DNA of 64,000 nucleotides from JAFDZW01 sp964404255 (lineage in GTDB: Bacteria > Bacteroidota > Ignavibacteria > Palsa-1295), in contig CAYOJJ010000011.1 of assembly GCA_964404255.1 (NCBI GenBank), positions 57,044-121,043 on the forward strand, in the 5' to 3' direction. This document shows positions 63,644-64,000 of this stretch, in pieces. The notes under the pieces were generated by a model. The model was not told the origin of the DNA and searched no databases. It saw only the letters and a list, made by a program, of their open reading frames with translations. Position numbers and translations under genes: made by a program. Position 1 is the first letter of the stretch. Every line of letters starts with the position of its first letter.

Positions 63644-63856
63644 ATGAAAAAGATAATAGGAAGCAATATTCTTTTTTATCGCTCCAGATTAGGATGGTCT
63701 CAGGAGAAACTTGCCATACGGTCCAGGCTGAGCGTGAATTTTGTTTCGGCCTTAGAACGAGGTACCGTAAATATTAGCGTAGGTAATTTAGAAAAAATTG
63801 CCCACGCTCTAAAAATTGACCTTCACCTTCTTTTTATACCGAAAGAGAATCAATAA
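63644..63856 (+). CDS. Small XRE-family helix-turn-helix regulator
   Basis: A 70-residue protein consisting of a single Cro/C1-type DNA-binding domain: IGSNILFYRSRLGWSQEKLA gives helices 1 and 2, RLSVNFVSALERG the recognition helix, and NISVGNLEKIAHALKIDLHLLF the remainder. There is no effector or dimerisation domain, so it may act alone, as an antitoxin-like repressor or with an unseen partner downstream. It stands alone here, with a palindromic candidate operator upstream and palindromic repeats downstream. The remnant at 38540-38783 is of the same kind. Confidence 0.85.
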   Translation: MKKIIGSNILFYRSRLGWSQEKLAIRSRLSVNFVSALERGTVNISVGNLEKIAHALKIDLHLLFIPKENQ

Positions 63857-63874
63857 TTAGACATTTTAAGACGA

Positions 63875-64000
63875 TGCGTAAGACGGTTTGTGAGGACATC
63901 ACGGGATTCCTCACCTACAAGGCGCATTCGAAATAAGAGGATTATTCAAGAGCTCCGTTAGGAGCGGTATATACATAGCCCCGTGCGTAAGCGCGGGGTT
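63875..64000 (+). repeat. Cluster of palindromic elements running off the window
   Basis: Three inverted repeats in a row. An imperfect palindrome lies at 63875-63926 with core GTGAGGA and TCCTCAC. GCTCC-GTTA-GGAGC lies at 63952-63965. A hairpin lies at 63979-63998 with an 8-pair stem including one G-U pair and a GTAA tetraloop. The last two, spaced by TATATACATA, resemble an interspersed repeat that I recall from Bacteroidota genomes, usually near transposases of the REP-associated type. It is truncated by the window end, so copy number and orientation are unknown. Confidence 0.5.

Overview
The window reads as chromosome of a free-living member of the Bacteroidota/Chlorobiota (FCB) superphylum. 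Nine gene products carry a C-terminal type IX secretion (T9SS) sorting domain. Several intergenic regions carry the Bacteroidota-type promoter (TTTG, about 20 bases, TAnnTTTG). The F1Fo operon lacks atpD and atpC, as in Chlorobium-like genomes, and hprK is present. A Kapabacteria/Ignavibacteria-like lineage is my best guess; no rRNA or other phylogenetic marker is present to settle it. No tRNA, rRNA, CRISPR array, prophage or transposase gene was seen.

Layout. 24-9641 (minus): one tightly packed operon with a ComB-like phosphatase, two GT4 glycosyltransferases, a methyltransferase and two secreted GH172/DUF2961 paralogues, the second broken by two frameshifts. 9787-10287 (plus): a DinB-fold protein ending at a shared terminator. 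10338-17907 (minus): a PhoB/PhoR-like two-component pair, HprK, two oligopeptide-binding lipoproteins without permeases, SixA and a B12-binding mutase subunit. 18109-22521 (minus): a 1470-residue secreted protein built from internal repeats. 22973-24689 (minus): lysine 2,3-aminomutase behind a GNAT acetyltransferase with a good promoter. 24862-38382 (minus): secreted T9SS cargo proteins interrupted by an AT-richer stretch (about 28.5-33.6 kb). That stretch holds a membrane GT-C-like protein, a 41-residue membrane peptide, two paralogous AraC-type regulators and a strongly structured RNA-like element. 38540-45019 (mixed strands): XRE remnant, ClC transporter, ATP-grasp ligase, LacD aldolase, FkbM methyltransferase and a kelch T9SS protein. 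45089-54813: RodA, then a copper-handling locus. On the minus strand it runs Cys-rich protein, DUF3347, multicopper oxidase fused to an outer-membrane barrel, CopB-type ATPase; on the plus strand, T9SS protein, Tat-type multicopper oxidase, T9SS thioredoxin-like protein. 55027-62774 (plus): atpI-B-E-F-H-x-A-y-G, where x and y are an exported protein and a GWxTD protein. 62847-64000 (plus): YggS, a small XRE regulator and palindromic repeats running off the end.

How they work together. The first operon probably builds and trims a surface glycan. The copper locus combines export from the cytoplasm, periplasmic/outer-membrane oxidation and a small metal-binding protein. The atp operon supplies the membrane sector plus alpha and gamma; beta and epsilon must be encoded elsewhere. 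The most unusual item is the structured element at 29756-29921. It has two mutually exclusive long helices, a separate long hairpin, a tetraloop hairpin and an intrinsic terminator, with three G-U wobbles that all favour a plus-strand RNA.
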